Part shown: positions 8,600 through 16,054 of the stretch, one piece after another | Numbering within the stretch: position 1 is the stretch's first letter | Layout: each line of letters begins with the position of its first letter | Origin: Lysobacteraceae bacterium NML95-0200 | GTDB taxonomy: Bacteria > Pseudomonadota > Gammaproteobacteria > Xanthomonadales > Xanthomonadaceae | Assembly (NCBI GenBank): GCA_002798255.1 | Contig: NWQQ01000007.1 | Span: 1-41,687 of the forward strand | Reading direction: 5' to 3' | DNA length: 41,687 bases | Notes under the pieces: model-generated | Seen by the model: the letters and a program-made list of their open reading frames with translations, nothing else | Databases searched by the model: none | What the model was told of the DNA's origin: nothing | Made by a program: the position numbers and the translations under genes

Positions 8600-9061
8600 T
8601 TAAAAAAAAACATGCAAGGGAGTTATTGCAAGCAACGACCAAAAAAACTTCTTTCTCACAAGAAGAGCTGCAATAGAGGCAAAGACAAAGTGCATAATAG
8701 TTGGCGGAATCCTGACCAGCAGATACTCAAAAACCCCACCCACATCGGCCATCCTCGAAAAATTTACAGCCAACTCAAAAATACTTATTCCTGAGGCAAA
8801 AAATAATGCAGACACCCAAGGATAAGCAGACCTTCTTGAGAAGTTAATTCTCTCCATATCCTCAACGCCCAAAATTACAAATGAATAAAGATACCAATAC
8901 TCCTCCACATACTTAATATCTATAAAAATATATGAGAAAAACAAAAACAACAATATTAGGAGCAAAGCCCTAACAAGTGAAATAATCAAATCAAACACCC
9001 CCGGAGACTCCGGGGATGTCAGAAAGTAAATTTCCTTCAATAGTTTCCTAAGCCACCCCAT
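8600..9061 (-). CDS. Small membrane protein, four predicted helices, function unknown
   Basis: A 153-aa protein from the ATG at 9061; a TTG at 9070 would add three residues. Hydrophobic segments lie at roughly 25-48 (LIISLVRALLLILLFLFFSYI), 58-68, 84-105 and 118-150, so it is an integral membrane protein. It is much more AT-rich than the core genes, which suggests transfer together with its neighbours. Its position between the precursor and the exporter is where bacteriocin immunity proteins are often found, so immunity is a reasonable but unproven guess. I recognise no named family. Confidence 0.7.
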   Translation of the reverse strand: MGWLRKLLKEIYFLTSPESPGVFDLIISLVRALLLILLFLFFSYIFIDIKYVEEYWYLYSFVILGVEDMERINFSRRSAYPWVSALFFASGISIFELAVNFSRMADVGGVFEYLLVRIPPTIMHFVFASIAALLVRKKFFWSLLAITPLHVFF

Positions 9062-9134
9062 TCCGCCCAACCATTTTTATAGACAGGATTACTATAATCA
9101 CCACCATCTAGCAGATTTGAGCTCCATAGCCATT

Positions 9135-9941
9135 TCATTTAATGGGCATACTCGAAGCCCTTAGAAGCATTTTTGTTTCAACTCCATGCCCACATCTTTC
9201 ACTTAAAATACCCATCATAGATGCCCCCCCCTTAAGCTTATCCATCCAGCCCGAATCAATAGAGCTCAAATACCTACCAATAATAACGCCAGATGAATAT
9301 TCATCAAAATCACCCAACTCCTTCCTCATTGACATATAAGAAAAATCATCACCCCCCCTTTTTAGGAGCCGCAAGTAAGCATAATATTCTGCGGGCCACT
9401 CAATATATACCACCCTCTCCATATATTCAAAGTAACTACTCCCCCTATAACGGAGGTAATCACCAACAAACTCACAAGCATCTACTCCAAACTCACCCCA
9501 ACCAGCTTTTCTTTGAACTAGAGAGAAAAAATCACCACCTTTAACAATAGGGCCACCACTTGAGTCCATAAGCTCCAAAGGAATTCCATTTCCAAAAAAT
9601 TGCGCAAACAGATGAAAAGCCTCATGATCGGCAACAAACTTTACCTTTTCAATATTCTCATCTCTAAGAAAAAAATCATCCCTATAAACAACAACCAGTC
9701 GACCACAAGCATCCCCAATTTTTAAGTACCTACTCTCGCCTCCTGAATAGGCATCTGACAAAACCTGATCCAACTCGGGACATCCCGTACTTACAGGTGG
9801 GCGCCGATAAAAAAACAAGACCCCGCCCTGATCTCCCGGCCAATGCGTATTCCCTGCCCATGTCCCATCATCATGAACAACAAGCCCGAAGTCCAAAATA
9901 CTGGAAAGAATCGCTACCAATATGGAAATATAACTTTTCAT
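9135..9941 (-). CDS. Secreted HExxH protein, putative zinc metallopeptidase, in the peptide-export locus
   Basis: A 268-aa protein with an N-terminal hydrophobic signal (MKSYISILVAILSSILDFG). It contains HEAFH at 106-110 (VADHEAFHLFAQ), the HExxH zinc-peptidase motif, and a possible third ligand Glu185 in WPAEYYAY. Four cysteines (54, 79, 156, 250) fit an extracytoplasmic disulphide-bonded protein. The ATG at 9941 is preferred because it starts the signal sequence; no clear ribosome site is seen, and a perfect palindrome ends 9 bp upstream. It lies between the GG-leader precursor and the putative immunity gene. I recognise no named family. Maturation, modification or self-protection are all possible roles. 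Confidence 0.7.
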   Translation of the reverse strand: MKSYISILVAILSSILDFGLVVHDDGTWAGNTHWPGDQGGVLFFYRRPPVSTGCPELDQVLSDAYSGGESRYLKIGDACGRLVVVYRDDFFLRDENIEKVKFVADHEAFHLFAQFFGNGIPLELMDSSGGPIVKGGDFFSLVQRKAGWGEFGVDACEFVGDYLRYRGSSYFEYMERVVYIEWPAEYYAYLRLLKRGGDDFSYMSMRKELGDFDEYSSGVIIGRYLSSIDSGWMDKLKGGASMMGILSERCGHGVETKMLLRASSMPIK

Positions 9942-9950
9942 GAAATTTAA

Positions 9951-9980
9951 TTGGTGGACGCAAATATTTGCGTCCACCAA
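9951..9980. terminator. Perfect 30-nt palindrome between precursor and metallopeptidase genes
   Basis: Both halves of 15 nt are exact complements around a central AT (arms TTGGTGGACGCAAAT). It begins 17 bp after the precursor stop and ends 9 bp before the next ATG. Leftward the flank is TTAAATTTC, only partly T-rich. It is best read as an attenuating terminator or a 3' stabiliser that lets the precursor be made in excess over downstream proteins. Confidence 0.6.
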
Positions 9981-9997
9981 AATGGTGACATTACATA

Positions 9998-10216
9998 TTA
10001 GCCTTGACTATCACGAAGTGCACCGCAAGTAGTTTCAATTGAAACAGTCGTTGAGTTAGTCGTGTTCGTACTGCCCATACCAACACTCCCACCTACATTA
10101 ACAGTAATTGTTACCTTTGTATTGTCAGGAAGGTTACGACACATATTGCGTGCCGCCTCAACTGCATCCGTACCACCCGAAACAAAGTCAAACTCATTGA
10201 TAGTCAGTTCACGCAT
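9998..10216 (-). CDS. Double-glycine-leader peptide precursor (bacteriocin/microcin-like)
   Basis: A 72-aa precursor with the leader MRELTINEFDFVSGG, a classic double-glycine signal cut by C39 exporters. The predicted mature peptide of 57 residues starts at TDAVEAARN, is rich in Thr, Ser, Gly and Asn (a TNTTNSTT stretch), and has exactly two cysteines (MCRN and TTCGAL) that could form one disulphide. A strong AAGGAG ribosome site precedes the ATG at 10216. Hairpins flank the gene (10235-10255 and 9951-9980). The cognate exporter is encoded in the same locus. Antibacterial activity is inferred; a signalling role is possible. Confidence 0.82.
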   Translation of the reverse strand: MRELTINEFDFVSGGTDAVEAARNMCRNLPDNTKVTITVNVGGSVGMGSTNTTNSTTVSIETTCGALRDSQG

Positions 10217-10283
10217 TACATTTCTCCTTGCGTTTGACGCATACCCCATGCGTCACGGGTTCGGGCGATATGCCCGGATTCAT
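10209..10283 (-). CDS. Possible 24-codon leader peptide overlapping the precursor start
   Basis: A short frame starts at an ATG at 10283 with GAGGG about 9 bp upstream and ends at a TGA 8 nt inside the precursor gene (peptide begins MNPGISPEPVTHG). It runs through two hairpins, CGGGC/GCCCG at 10262-10276 and TGACGCAT/ATGCGTCA at 10235-10255. It could couple or gate translation of the precursor, or be chance. Confidence 0.2.
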   Translation of the reverse strand: MNPGISPEPVTHGVCVKRKEKCNA

Positions 10284-10305
10284 CGTGTCTTCCCTCTGCT
10301 TGTCG

Positions 10306-11568
10306 CTAGCTTTGCAACTTGCCTTTCAGCGAATACAGCGGTTCAAACACCCATTCGATAAGCCTGCGCTTCTCCCCCAGAATGTCCGCCTCCAGCAGCA
10401 TGCCGGGCTTCAGCGGTTCGGGTTTTCCGTAGGCAGTAATGGTTTGTGCAGCCAGTTGTACGGTGACGCGGTACAGCGGTTCGCTTTGCAGGGCGCTACC
10501 CAGCAGGGTTTGCAATTCACTCTGGTTCAGCGCACTGCGGCTGATTTGTTTCACTTCGCCCTGTTGGTGGCCAAACTTTTGGTAAGGGAAGGCCTGATAG
10601 CGCAGCAGCACCTTGTCGCCCGGCTCGACAAAGCCGATGGCATGGCTGGGGACGAGGAGTTCTGCTTCCAGTGTGCCTGCTCCGGGCAAGACGGCCATCA
10701 GCGGCTGACCTGCCTGTACCGCTTGCCCCGGTTTGCCGAGCTGGGTGGCGACAATGCCTTGGGTGGGGGATTTGATCGCCAGGGTGCTGCGAGCTTCAGT
10801 TTCCAGGCGTTCCTGCTCCAGCAGGGCTTGGTCGCGGGAGAGGCTCGCCTGGCTTGCCAGCCGTTGGCCGGGCAGTTCTTGCCTTGCCTGTTGCAGTTGC
10901 GCGATATGGCGGCGGGTTTGCGTGGCCTGCCGCTCCAGCAGTTGTACATCGGCCTGGGCTTGCAGCCGCGCGGCCTGTTGCTGCTGCACTTGCAGTTGGC
11001 TGACGTATTTGTCTGCCGCCAGTTGCTGCATGCGTTGCAGGGTGTCGGCGGCGATTTGCGCTTGTTCGCGGCGGTTGGCGATTTCTGCTTGCAGTTGCGC
11101 CAGTTCTTGCCGAGCCGTAGCAAGTTGCGCGGCGATGCCGCTGCCCTGGGCATTCAATAATTGCTGCTGGGCTTGATGGCTTTGTTGCAGGCTGTGCTGG
11201 CGGCGGCTCAGGCGTTCATGCAGGGCAGTGGCGGCATCGCCCGCTTCGGGGGTGGCTAATGGCACGCGCACCACCGCCAGGGTTTGGTCTTGGGTGACGG
11301 CACTGCCTTCTGTGACCTGCATCTGGCTGATGATGCCGGTAGCCGGGGCAAGAATCATCGCCATGCCTTGGCTTGGCACCAGATGACCGCTGACTTGCGC
11401 ACGGCGGGTATAACTGCCGAAAAACAGGAACAGGCCAATGGCGAGCGCAGCCAGTGCGGCAAAGCCAGTCAACACCCATAGCGGCAGCGGTTGCGCCAGC
11501 GAAATACTGCCCAGCCAGCTACCACGTTTGGCTTGCAAAGCCTCTTTCCGGAAAATTGCCTGATTCAT
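10306..11568 (-). CDS. HlyD-family periplasmic adaptor of the peptide exporter
   Basis: Membrane-fusion protein of 420 aa linking the inner-membrane ABC exporter to an outer-membrane channel. One N-terminal membrane anchor (about 30-52, LWVLTGFAALAALAIGLFLFF) is followed by a biotinyl-lipoyl half-motif (ILAPATGIISQMQVTEG), a long Gln/Ala-rich alpha-hairpin coiled coil (about 120-270), the second lipoyl half (IKSPTQGIVATQLGKPGQ) and a beta-barrel. The ATG at 11568 is directly preceded by an in-frame GTG. The ribosome site is poor. It is first in the locus, so the promoter is probably between 11569 and the tRNA terminator. Confidence 0.92.
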   Translation of the reverse strand: MNQAIFRKEALQAKRGSWLGSISLAQPLPLWVLTGFAALAALAIGLFLFFGSYTRRAQVSGHLVPSQGMAMILAPATGIISQMQVTEGSAVTQDQTLAVVRVPLATPEAGDAATALHERLSRRQHSLQQSHQAQQQLLNAQGSGIAAQLATARQELAQLQAEIANRREQAQIAADTLQRMQQLAADKYVSQLQVQQQQAARLQAQADVQLLERQATQTRRHIAQLQQARQELPGQRLASQASLSRDQALLEQERLETEARSTLAIKSPTQGIVATQLGKPGQAVQAGQPLMAVLPGAGTLEAELLVPSHAIGFVEPGDKVLLRYQAFPYQKFGHQQGEVKQISRSALNQSELQTLLGSALQSEPLYRVTVQLAAQTITAYGKPEPLKPGMLLEADILGEKRRLIEWVFEPLYSLKGKLQS

Positions 11569-11629
11569 CACTGAACAATTGATGAATGAAAGTGAGGGCG
11601 CAGCATTACGTACGCCGCCGTATTTAGGG

Positions 11630-11649
11630 AAAAGTCATGAATGACTTTT
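11630..11649. promoter_or_regulatory. 20-bp palindrome upstream of the peptide-export locus, candidate operator
   Basis: Arms AAAAGTCAT and ATGACTTTT are exact 9-bp complements around a 2-bp centre, 61-81 bp upstream of the HlyD gene start. With so short a centre it suits a dimeric regulator better than an RNA terminator. I could not assign clear -35/-10 boxes. Confidence 0.4.
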
Positions 11650-11733
11650 TGTGTGATTCACTACGCAAATCTGAAAATTGACTGCCGGTTTTTACGGCTA
11701 CCCCACCCAACTCGGCTCTTTGAGTCCAAAAAC

Positions 11734-11758
11734 AAAGCCCGGCGCGTGGCCGGGCTTT
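11734..11758 (-). terminator. Intrinsic terminator of tRNA-Gly
   Basis: A 10-bp stem AAAGCCCGGC/GCCGGGCTTT with a 5-nt loop, followed leftward by TTTGTTTTT. It lies 9 bp past the tRNA 3' end on the same strand. Confidence 0.75.
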
Positions 11759-11767
11759 GGGGTGATT

Positions 11768-11841
11768 TGGAGCGGGTGAAGGGAATCGAACCCTCGTCGT
11801 AAGCTTGGGAAGCTTCTGCTCTACCATTGAGCTACACCCGC
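11768..11841 (-). tRNA. tRNA-Gly, anticodon CCC
   Basis: A 74-nt cloverleaf on the minus strand with acceptor GCGGGTG pairing to CACCCGC, discriminator T and an encoded CCA. The anticodon loop is TTCCCAA (anticodon CCC, reading GGG). The T-arm is GAGGG-TTCGATT-CCCTT. The outermost pair of the anticodon stem is a G-A mismatch. The sequence is very close to E. coli tRNA-Gly(CCC). Confidence 0.96.
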
Positions 11842-11881
11842 GAAGTGCGCAAGTCTATGCCCTGCGCACCGTTTTTGGCAA

Positions 11882-13756
11882 TCAGAACCTCTTGCCTGCG
11901 GTGAGGTAAACCGCCGCCTGGCTGCCGTTGTCATGTCCCAGGTCAAGGCTCACGCCGCCCTGAATATCCACGCCATGCAGCTGGCTGCGCAGCCCGGCAT
12001 GCAGATTGGCATAGCGGCGGTCTTGCAGCGGCGCGGGCACGGCATAGTCGCTGCCCGTTGCCAGCGTGCTCATGCGGGCGAAGGCGTGCTCCGGGCGGTC
12101 GCCGTATTCGCGCTCTGCGGTGAGGCTGACAAACGGCTGCGTGCTGCCCAAGTTCCATTCGGCCTGCCAGCCGGCAGAAACGTTCATCACATCGAGCTGT
12201 TGTTCCGGGAAGGCCAAAGCCGTAGCCAGATGCGGCTGTGATTCGGCATAGCCATCGACCTTGACCCGCTGCGCCAGAACGCGCAGCAGCGGGCCGTGAC
12301 GGAAGATTTCGCCGCCCATCTGCCAGCCTGCGCCCAATGCGACATGCAGGCGGCTGCCATCGGGGCTGCCTTCATGGCGACGTTTGCCATTGCCAAGCGC
12401 CACATCGCGGCGCACATCAAAGCCCAGGCGACTCCAGCCCAGCTGACCATCCAGCCAGAACGATTCGCCACGCCAGCCCAGATAGCCACCCAGCCCGGCT
12501 TCGCGCTCCTTGAACTCGCCACGGTCACGGCGGTATTCAATCTTTTGCCCGGCAAGCGCCAGATAGCCGCCGTACACCAGTGCGCCGCTGGCGCGGTCGT
12601 AGCCAGCCATCAGCTCCGGGCCACCACCGCCAAAGCCGTCATCGGTGGTTTCGTTCTTGCCGCGACGGGCATCCACGCGCAGCCCACCCCAGAAGCGCCC
12701 GGCAGCCTCGTCGCTGCGCGATTGCAGCTGCGCGGCCACCATCTGGCTGCGAGCACGGCCTGTGGCAATCGCCGAGCGCGGCAACAGGGCAATCTGGCGC
12801 GGCGCTTCCAGGGTCGCCACCGCGTAGTCGGCCAACATCGCATGCGCGGCGCTGGAAGGATGCACGCCATCGGCAAAGGCATAGGTCCATGGCGCATCGG
12901 CGCTGACATAGCTGGTCGGGTTGCAGGTCAGCGATTGCGCAGTGATTTGCGGCTGGCAGGCGGTGCCGGTGACATTCTTCAACCCGTAAGCGGCGGGGCT
13001 GGCGGTGATTTCGCGCAGCAGGTTGAAGGTATCGAGCGGAATCACCCGCAGACCATTGGCCGCCAACCCCTGATACAGCGCGCTGTTATAGGCCTGCGAC
13101 AAGGTCGTGCCTTGCGCGGCAACAGCACTGCCCTGCGCCAGAAAACCCGGGGTTACGCCCAGATCGGGAATGGTTGGCACCAAGATATATTCAGCGCCGG
13201 CCGCACGCAGTTTGCCGACCATCCCCACTTGTGCGCTGACCGCATCGGCAATGGTGCTAGCCACAGGCGCGCCCTGGCTAATGGTAAACAGGTCATTGGC
13301 GCCGCCCCAAACGGTGTACAGTGCGCGCGCATCGGCGCGTCCACCTGTACGGCGCAAGTATTCGTTCAATTGCGCGTTCAGCGACGGCGTATGCCCCAGC
13401 TTACCGGTTACATCGACGGCCACGCGCGCGCCGCCGACGGCGTAATTATCACCGCCATCCACGCGCGGGGCGCTGCCGGTAGCCAGCCAGGCGGTGGAAC
13501 GGTCGGCGCCGTAGTAATTGGCCAGATACTGCGACCAGACCAGACCCGGATTGGTGGTGAACTGCCCAATCACCGGCTGTGCGGTAGCGGGCAGTAGCGG
13601 GCGGAAGAATCCGGCATCGGTGAGGCTGTCGCCAAAAAACACGGTGCGGCTGAAGGCGGCATCATCATTGCGTGCCAAGGCATGCGTGGTGGTGAGTGCG
13701 GCAGCCAATGCCAGGGCGGCCACCAGTGGGCGGCGAAATACGGTGGTTTTGCTCAT
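11882..13756 (-). CDS. GDSL esterase/lipase autotransporter (EstA-like)
   Basis: Outer-membrane type V autotransporter of 624 aa with a lipolytic passenger. A signal peptide (about 1-28) is followed by the GDSL passenger: block I FFGDSLTDAG with nucleophile Ser44, block III GGANDLF, and block V DGVHPSS carrying the Asp-His pair. From about residue 345 a C-terminal autotransporter beta-barrel runs to the terminal Phe (YLTAGKRF), the usual outer-membrane sorting signal. The start is the ATG at 13756 rather than an upstream TTG. Such enzymes (Pseudomonas EstA) stay cell-bound and hydrolyse esters; the substrate is unknown here. Divergent from thiS. Confidence 0.93.
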   Translation of the reverse strand: MSKTTVFRRPLVAALALAAALTTTHALARNDDAAFSRTVFFGDSLTDAGFFRPLLPATAQPVIGQFTTNPGLVWSQYLANYYGADRSTAWLATGSAPRVDGGDNYAVGGARVAVDVTGKLGHTPSLNAQLNEYLRRTGGRADARALYTVWGGANDLFTISQGAPVASTIADAVSAQVGMVGKLRAAGAEYILVPTIPDLGVTPGFLAQGSAVAAQGTTLSQAYNSALYQGLAANGLRVIPLDTFNLLREITASPAAYGLKNVTGTACQPQITAQSLTCNPTSYVSADAPWTYAFADGVHPSSAAHAMLADYAVATLEAPRQIALLPRSAIATGRARSQMVAAQLQSRSDEAAGRFWGGLRVDARRGKNETTDDGFGGGGPELMAGYDRASGALVYGGYLALAGQKIEYRRDRGEFKEREAGLGGYLGWRGESFWLDGQLGWSRLGFDVRRDVALGNGKRRHEGSPDGSRLHVALGAGWQMGGEIFRHGPLLRVLAQRVKVDGYAESQPHLATALAFPEQQLDVMNVSAGWQAEWNLGSTQPFVSLTAEREYGDRPEHAFARMSTLATGSDYAVPAPLQDRRYANLHAGLRSQLHGVDIQGGVSLDLGHDNGSQAAVYLTAGKRF

Positions 13757-13864
13757 ATCAATCAACCTGTTTTGTCAGTCATCGCAGGGATGGTTTCATA
13801 TATTGGCCGCCGGTCAAGTGGCAGCGCAGATGAAATCCCGCCACAAAGCCGCGAAAATACCGCC

Positions 13865-14065
13865 ATGAATATCCAGCTCAATGGCGAAGCCCGCCAACTG
13901 CAAGCCCCCCTCACCCTGCATCAATTGCTGCAAGCCGAAGGCTTGGGCGAGCGCCGCGTGGCGGTAGAGGTCAATGGCGAAATCATTCCGCGCTCGCAGC
14001 ATGCCGAATATGCGCTGCAAGAAGGCGATGTGGTAGAGATTGTGCACGCGCTTGGTGGCGGCTGA
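13865..14065 (+). CDS. thiS: ThiS, sulphur-carrier protein for thiazole synthesis
   Basis: A 66-aa ubiquitin-like protein ending in GGG; the terminal Gly-Gly is adenylated by ThiF and then thiocarboxylated, donating sulphur to ThiG. The family motif NGEIIPRSQHAEYALQEGDVVEIVHALGGG-type ending is intact. The start is the ATG at 13865. ThiG usually follows directly, but here a YdcH-type gene with its own terminator sits between them. ThiF and the Cys desulphurase must be elsewhere. Confidence 0.9.
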   Translation: MNIQLNGEARQLQAPLTLHQLLQAEGLGERRVAVEVNGEIIPRSQHAEYALQEGDVVEIVHALGGG

Positions 14066-14169
14066 TTTGACCCGGCTCGATTGCAACTGGCCGCAAACAG
14101 GGTAAGGTGGCATGGCCGATGTCGAAAACCGTCATGGCCTCTCCAAACCAACCTTAAAGGAGGACTCTC

Positions 14170-14388
14170 ATGTTTGAAGACCGCTCGCAAGAAGAACTGG
14201 ACAGCCTGATGAAGAACAACGCGGAATTTCGCAAGCTCTACTACCACCATCAGGAGCTGGACAAGAAAGTGAGCGACGCCGAGCTGGGCGTGTTGCCGAT
14301 TGGCGACATGGAACTTGCACAGATGAAACGCGACAAGCTGGCCGCCAAAGAACAGCTGCTTGAGATGGTCAAAACCTTGAAGGCTTGA
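14170..14388 (+). CDS. YdcH-family (DUF465) small coiled-coil protein
   Basis: A 72-aa, highly charged, helical protein of the SlyX/YdcH type ([18 protein letters not shown], then [17 protein letters not shown]). The function of the family is unknown. It has one of the strongest ribosome sites in the window (AAAGGAGGA, 6 bp before the ATG) and its own terminator, so it is probably a separate, well-translated unit between thiS and thiG. Confidence 0.88.
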   Translation: MFEDRSQEELDSLMKNNAEFRKLYYHHQELDKKVSDAELGVLPIGDMELAQMKRDKLAAKEQLLEMVKTLKA

Positions 14389-14418
14389 GCGCCTGTTCAA
14401 GGTCTCCAAGTCCTGCCC

Positions 14419-14446
14419 ACCCCGCGCTCACCGGCGCGGGGTTTTT
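14419..14446 (+). terminator. Intrinsic terminator of the YdcH-type gene
   Basis: A 9-bp stem ACCCCGCGC/GCGCGGGGT with a 6-nt loop, followed by five T. It separates the YdcH-type gene from thiG. Confidence 0.85.
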
Positions 14447-14459
14447 GCTTGCTGCAAGC

Positions 14460-14488
14460 CTGCCATGGCCGATACACCGCCATATAAT
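14460..14488 (+). promoter_or_regulatory. Sigma-70-type promoter for thiG, suggesting a leaderless mRNA
   Basis: A perfect -10 TATAAT at 14483-14488 has CTGCCA (4 of 6 matches to TTGACA) 17 bp upstream. The expected transcription start, 6-8 bp after the -10, falls on the thiG ATG at 14495, and no ribosome site lies between. Confidence 0.6.
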
Positions 14489-14494
14489 GACTGC

Positions 14495-15289
14495 ATGCAC
14501 GAGCTTACCGACCCCAAACCGCTGGTGATTGCCGGCAAAATCTATCAATCCCGTCTTCTGACCGGCACTGGCAAATTCAAGGATTTGACGCAAACCCGCG
14601 AAGCCACCGAGGCCGCCGGTGCCGAGATTGTCACGGTCGCCATCCGCCGCACCAATATTGGTCAGAACCCCGGCGAGCCGAACCTGCTGGATGTACTGCC
14701 GCCGGAGCGCTACACCATCCTGCCCAATACCGCGGGCTGCTACACCGCAGATGAGGCAGTGCGCACCTGCCGTCTGGCGCGTGAACTTTTGGACGGCCAC
14801 AAGCTGGTCAAACTGGAAGTGCTGGGCGATCAGCGCACCCTGTACCCGGATGTGGTGCAGACCCTGGCCGCTGCCGAGCAATTGGTCAAAGATGGCTTTG
14901 AGGTGATGGTCTATACCAGCGATGACCCGATTTTGTGCAAGCGGCTGGAAGAAATCGGCTGCGTGGCAGTGATGCCGCTGGCCGCGCCTATCGGCTCCGG
15001 GCTTGGCATCCAGAACCGCTACAACCTGATTGAAATCATCGAGCAGGCCAAGGTGCCGATCATCGTCGATGCCGGTGTCGGTACCGCTTCGGACGCGGCC
15101 ATTGCCATGGAGCTGGGCTGCGATGGCGTGCTGATGAACACCGCCATTGCCGGCGCCGTGGAGCCGGTGCGCATGGCGCGGGCGATGAAGCTGGCGGTCG
15201 AAGCCGGACGCGATGCGTTCTTGGCAGGACGCATCCCACGCAAGCGCTTTGCCAGTGCCTCCTCGCCAGTGGATGGGCTGATTGGATGA
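14495..15289 (+). CDS. thiG: ThiG, thiazole synthase
   Basis: Condenses 1-deoxy-D-xylulose 5-phosphate, dehydroglycine and ThiS thiocarboxylate into thiazole phosphate for thiamine synthesis. The 264-aa TIM barrel shows [18 protein letters not shown] with the start of the Schiff-base region, [40 protein letters not shown], and the phosphate-binding [18 protein letters not shown]. The ATG at 14495 matches xanthomonad ThiG length; an upstream ATG at 14465 would place the -10 box inside the gene. It overlaps trmB by 4 bp (ATGA). Confidence 0.95.
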   Translation: MHELTDPKPLVIAGKIYQSRLLTGTGKFKDLTQTREATEAAGAEIVTVAIRRTNIGQNPGEPNLLDVLPPERYTILPNTAGCYTADEAVRTCRLARELLDGHKLVKLEVLGDQRTLYPDVVQTLAAAEQLVKDGFEVMVYTSDDPILCKRLEEIGCVAVMPLAAPIGSGLGIQNRYNLIEIIEQAKVPIIVDAGVGTASDAAIAMELGCDGVLMNTAIAGAVEPVRMARAMKLAVEAGRDAFLAGRIPRKRFASASSPVDGLIG

Positions 15290-16044
15290 GCGACCCGTTC
15301 AGCAGCACAGGCAGCAAAGCGCCGCCCAAGCCATTCACCGTGGAAGAAGGCCAGCGCCGCGTGCGCAGCTTCGTGCTGCGTCAGGGACGTTTTACCCCTG
15401 CCCAGCAACGCGCCTTTGATGCCCTCTGGCCGCGTTTTGGCATCGACTATCAGGGGCAAGTGCGTGATTTCGACACGCTGTTTGGCCGCAGCGCGCCGCG
15501 CATCGTGGAAATCGGTTTTGGCAATGGCGCGGCCTTCCGCCACTCCTGCCAGCTGGACCCGGCGCGCGACCATATCGGCATCGAAGTCCATGCCCCCGGT
15601 GTCGGCAGGCTGCTGAATGCACTCGATAGCGATGGCATCGGCAATGCCCGGCTGTATCACCACGATGCGGTGGAAGTGCTGCAAAACGAAATCGCCGATG
15701 GCAGTCTGGATGAAGTACGGATTTACTTTCCCGACCCCTGGCACAAGAAACGCCATAACAAGCGCCGCCTGGTGAACCCGGAGTTCGCCGCGCTGCTGGT
15801 GCGCAAACTCGCGCCCGATGGCCGCCTGCATCTGGCCACCGACTGGCAGGACTATGCCGAGCAGATGTGGGATGTGCTTGATGCCACCCCGGGGCTGGTT
15901 AACCGCAGCGGCGCGCGTGGTCATCTGCCGCGCCCGGCATGGCGGCCACAAACGCATTTTGAAACGCGCGGCCAAAACCTCGGCCATGGGGTCTGGGACA
16001 TGATTTACGACCGCTGCGCCCTGCCCGAATCCCCCAGCCAATAA
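15286..16044 (+). CDS. trmB: TrmB, tRNA (guanine-46-N7)-methyltransferase
   Basis: SAM-dependent enzyme that makes m7G46 in tRNA. The 252-aa protein contains the SAM-binding motif [12 protein letters not shown], the [11 protein letters not shown] segment, and the family signature [17 protein letters not shown] with its catalytic Asp, ending in the [13 protein letters not shown] region. Its ATG overlaps the thiG stop, so the two are coupled; this thiamine-tRNA pairing is also known from related xanthomonads. Confidence 0.95.
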   Translation: MSDPFSSTGSKAPPKPFTVEEGQRRVRSFVLRQGRFTPAQQRAFDALWPRFGIDYQGQVRDFDTLFGRSAPRIVEIGFGNGAAFRHSCQLDPARDHIGIEVHAPGVGRLLNALDSDGIGNARLYHHDAVEVLQNEIADGSLDEVRIYFPDPWHKKRHNKRRLVNPEFAALLVRKLAPDGRLHLATDWQDYAEQMWDVLDATPGLVNRSGARGHLPRPAWRPQTHFETRGQNLGHGVWDMIYDRCALPESPSQ

Positions 16045-16054
16045 ACCACCTGCC

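Noticed and set aside
13801-14500. Thiamine riboswitch upstream of thiS or thiG
   Set aside because: No CTGAGA or ACCTGATC-type conserved core is found before either gene.
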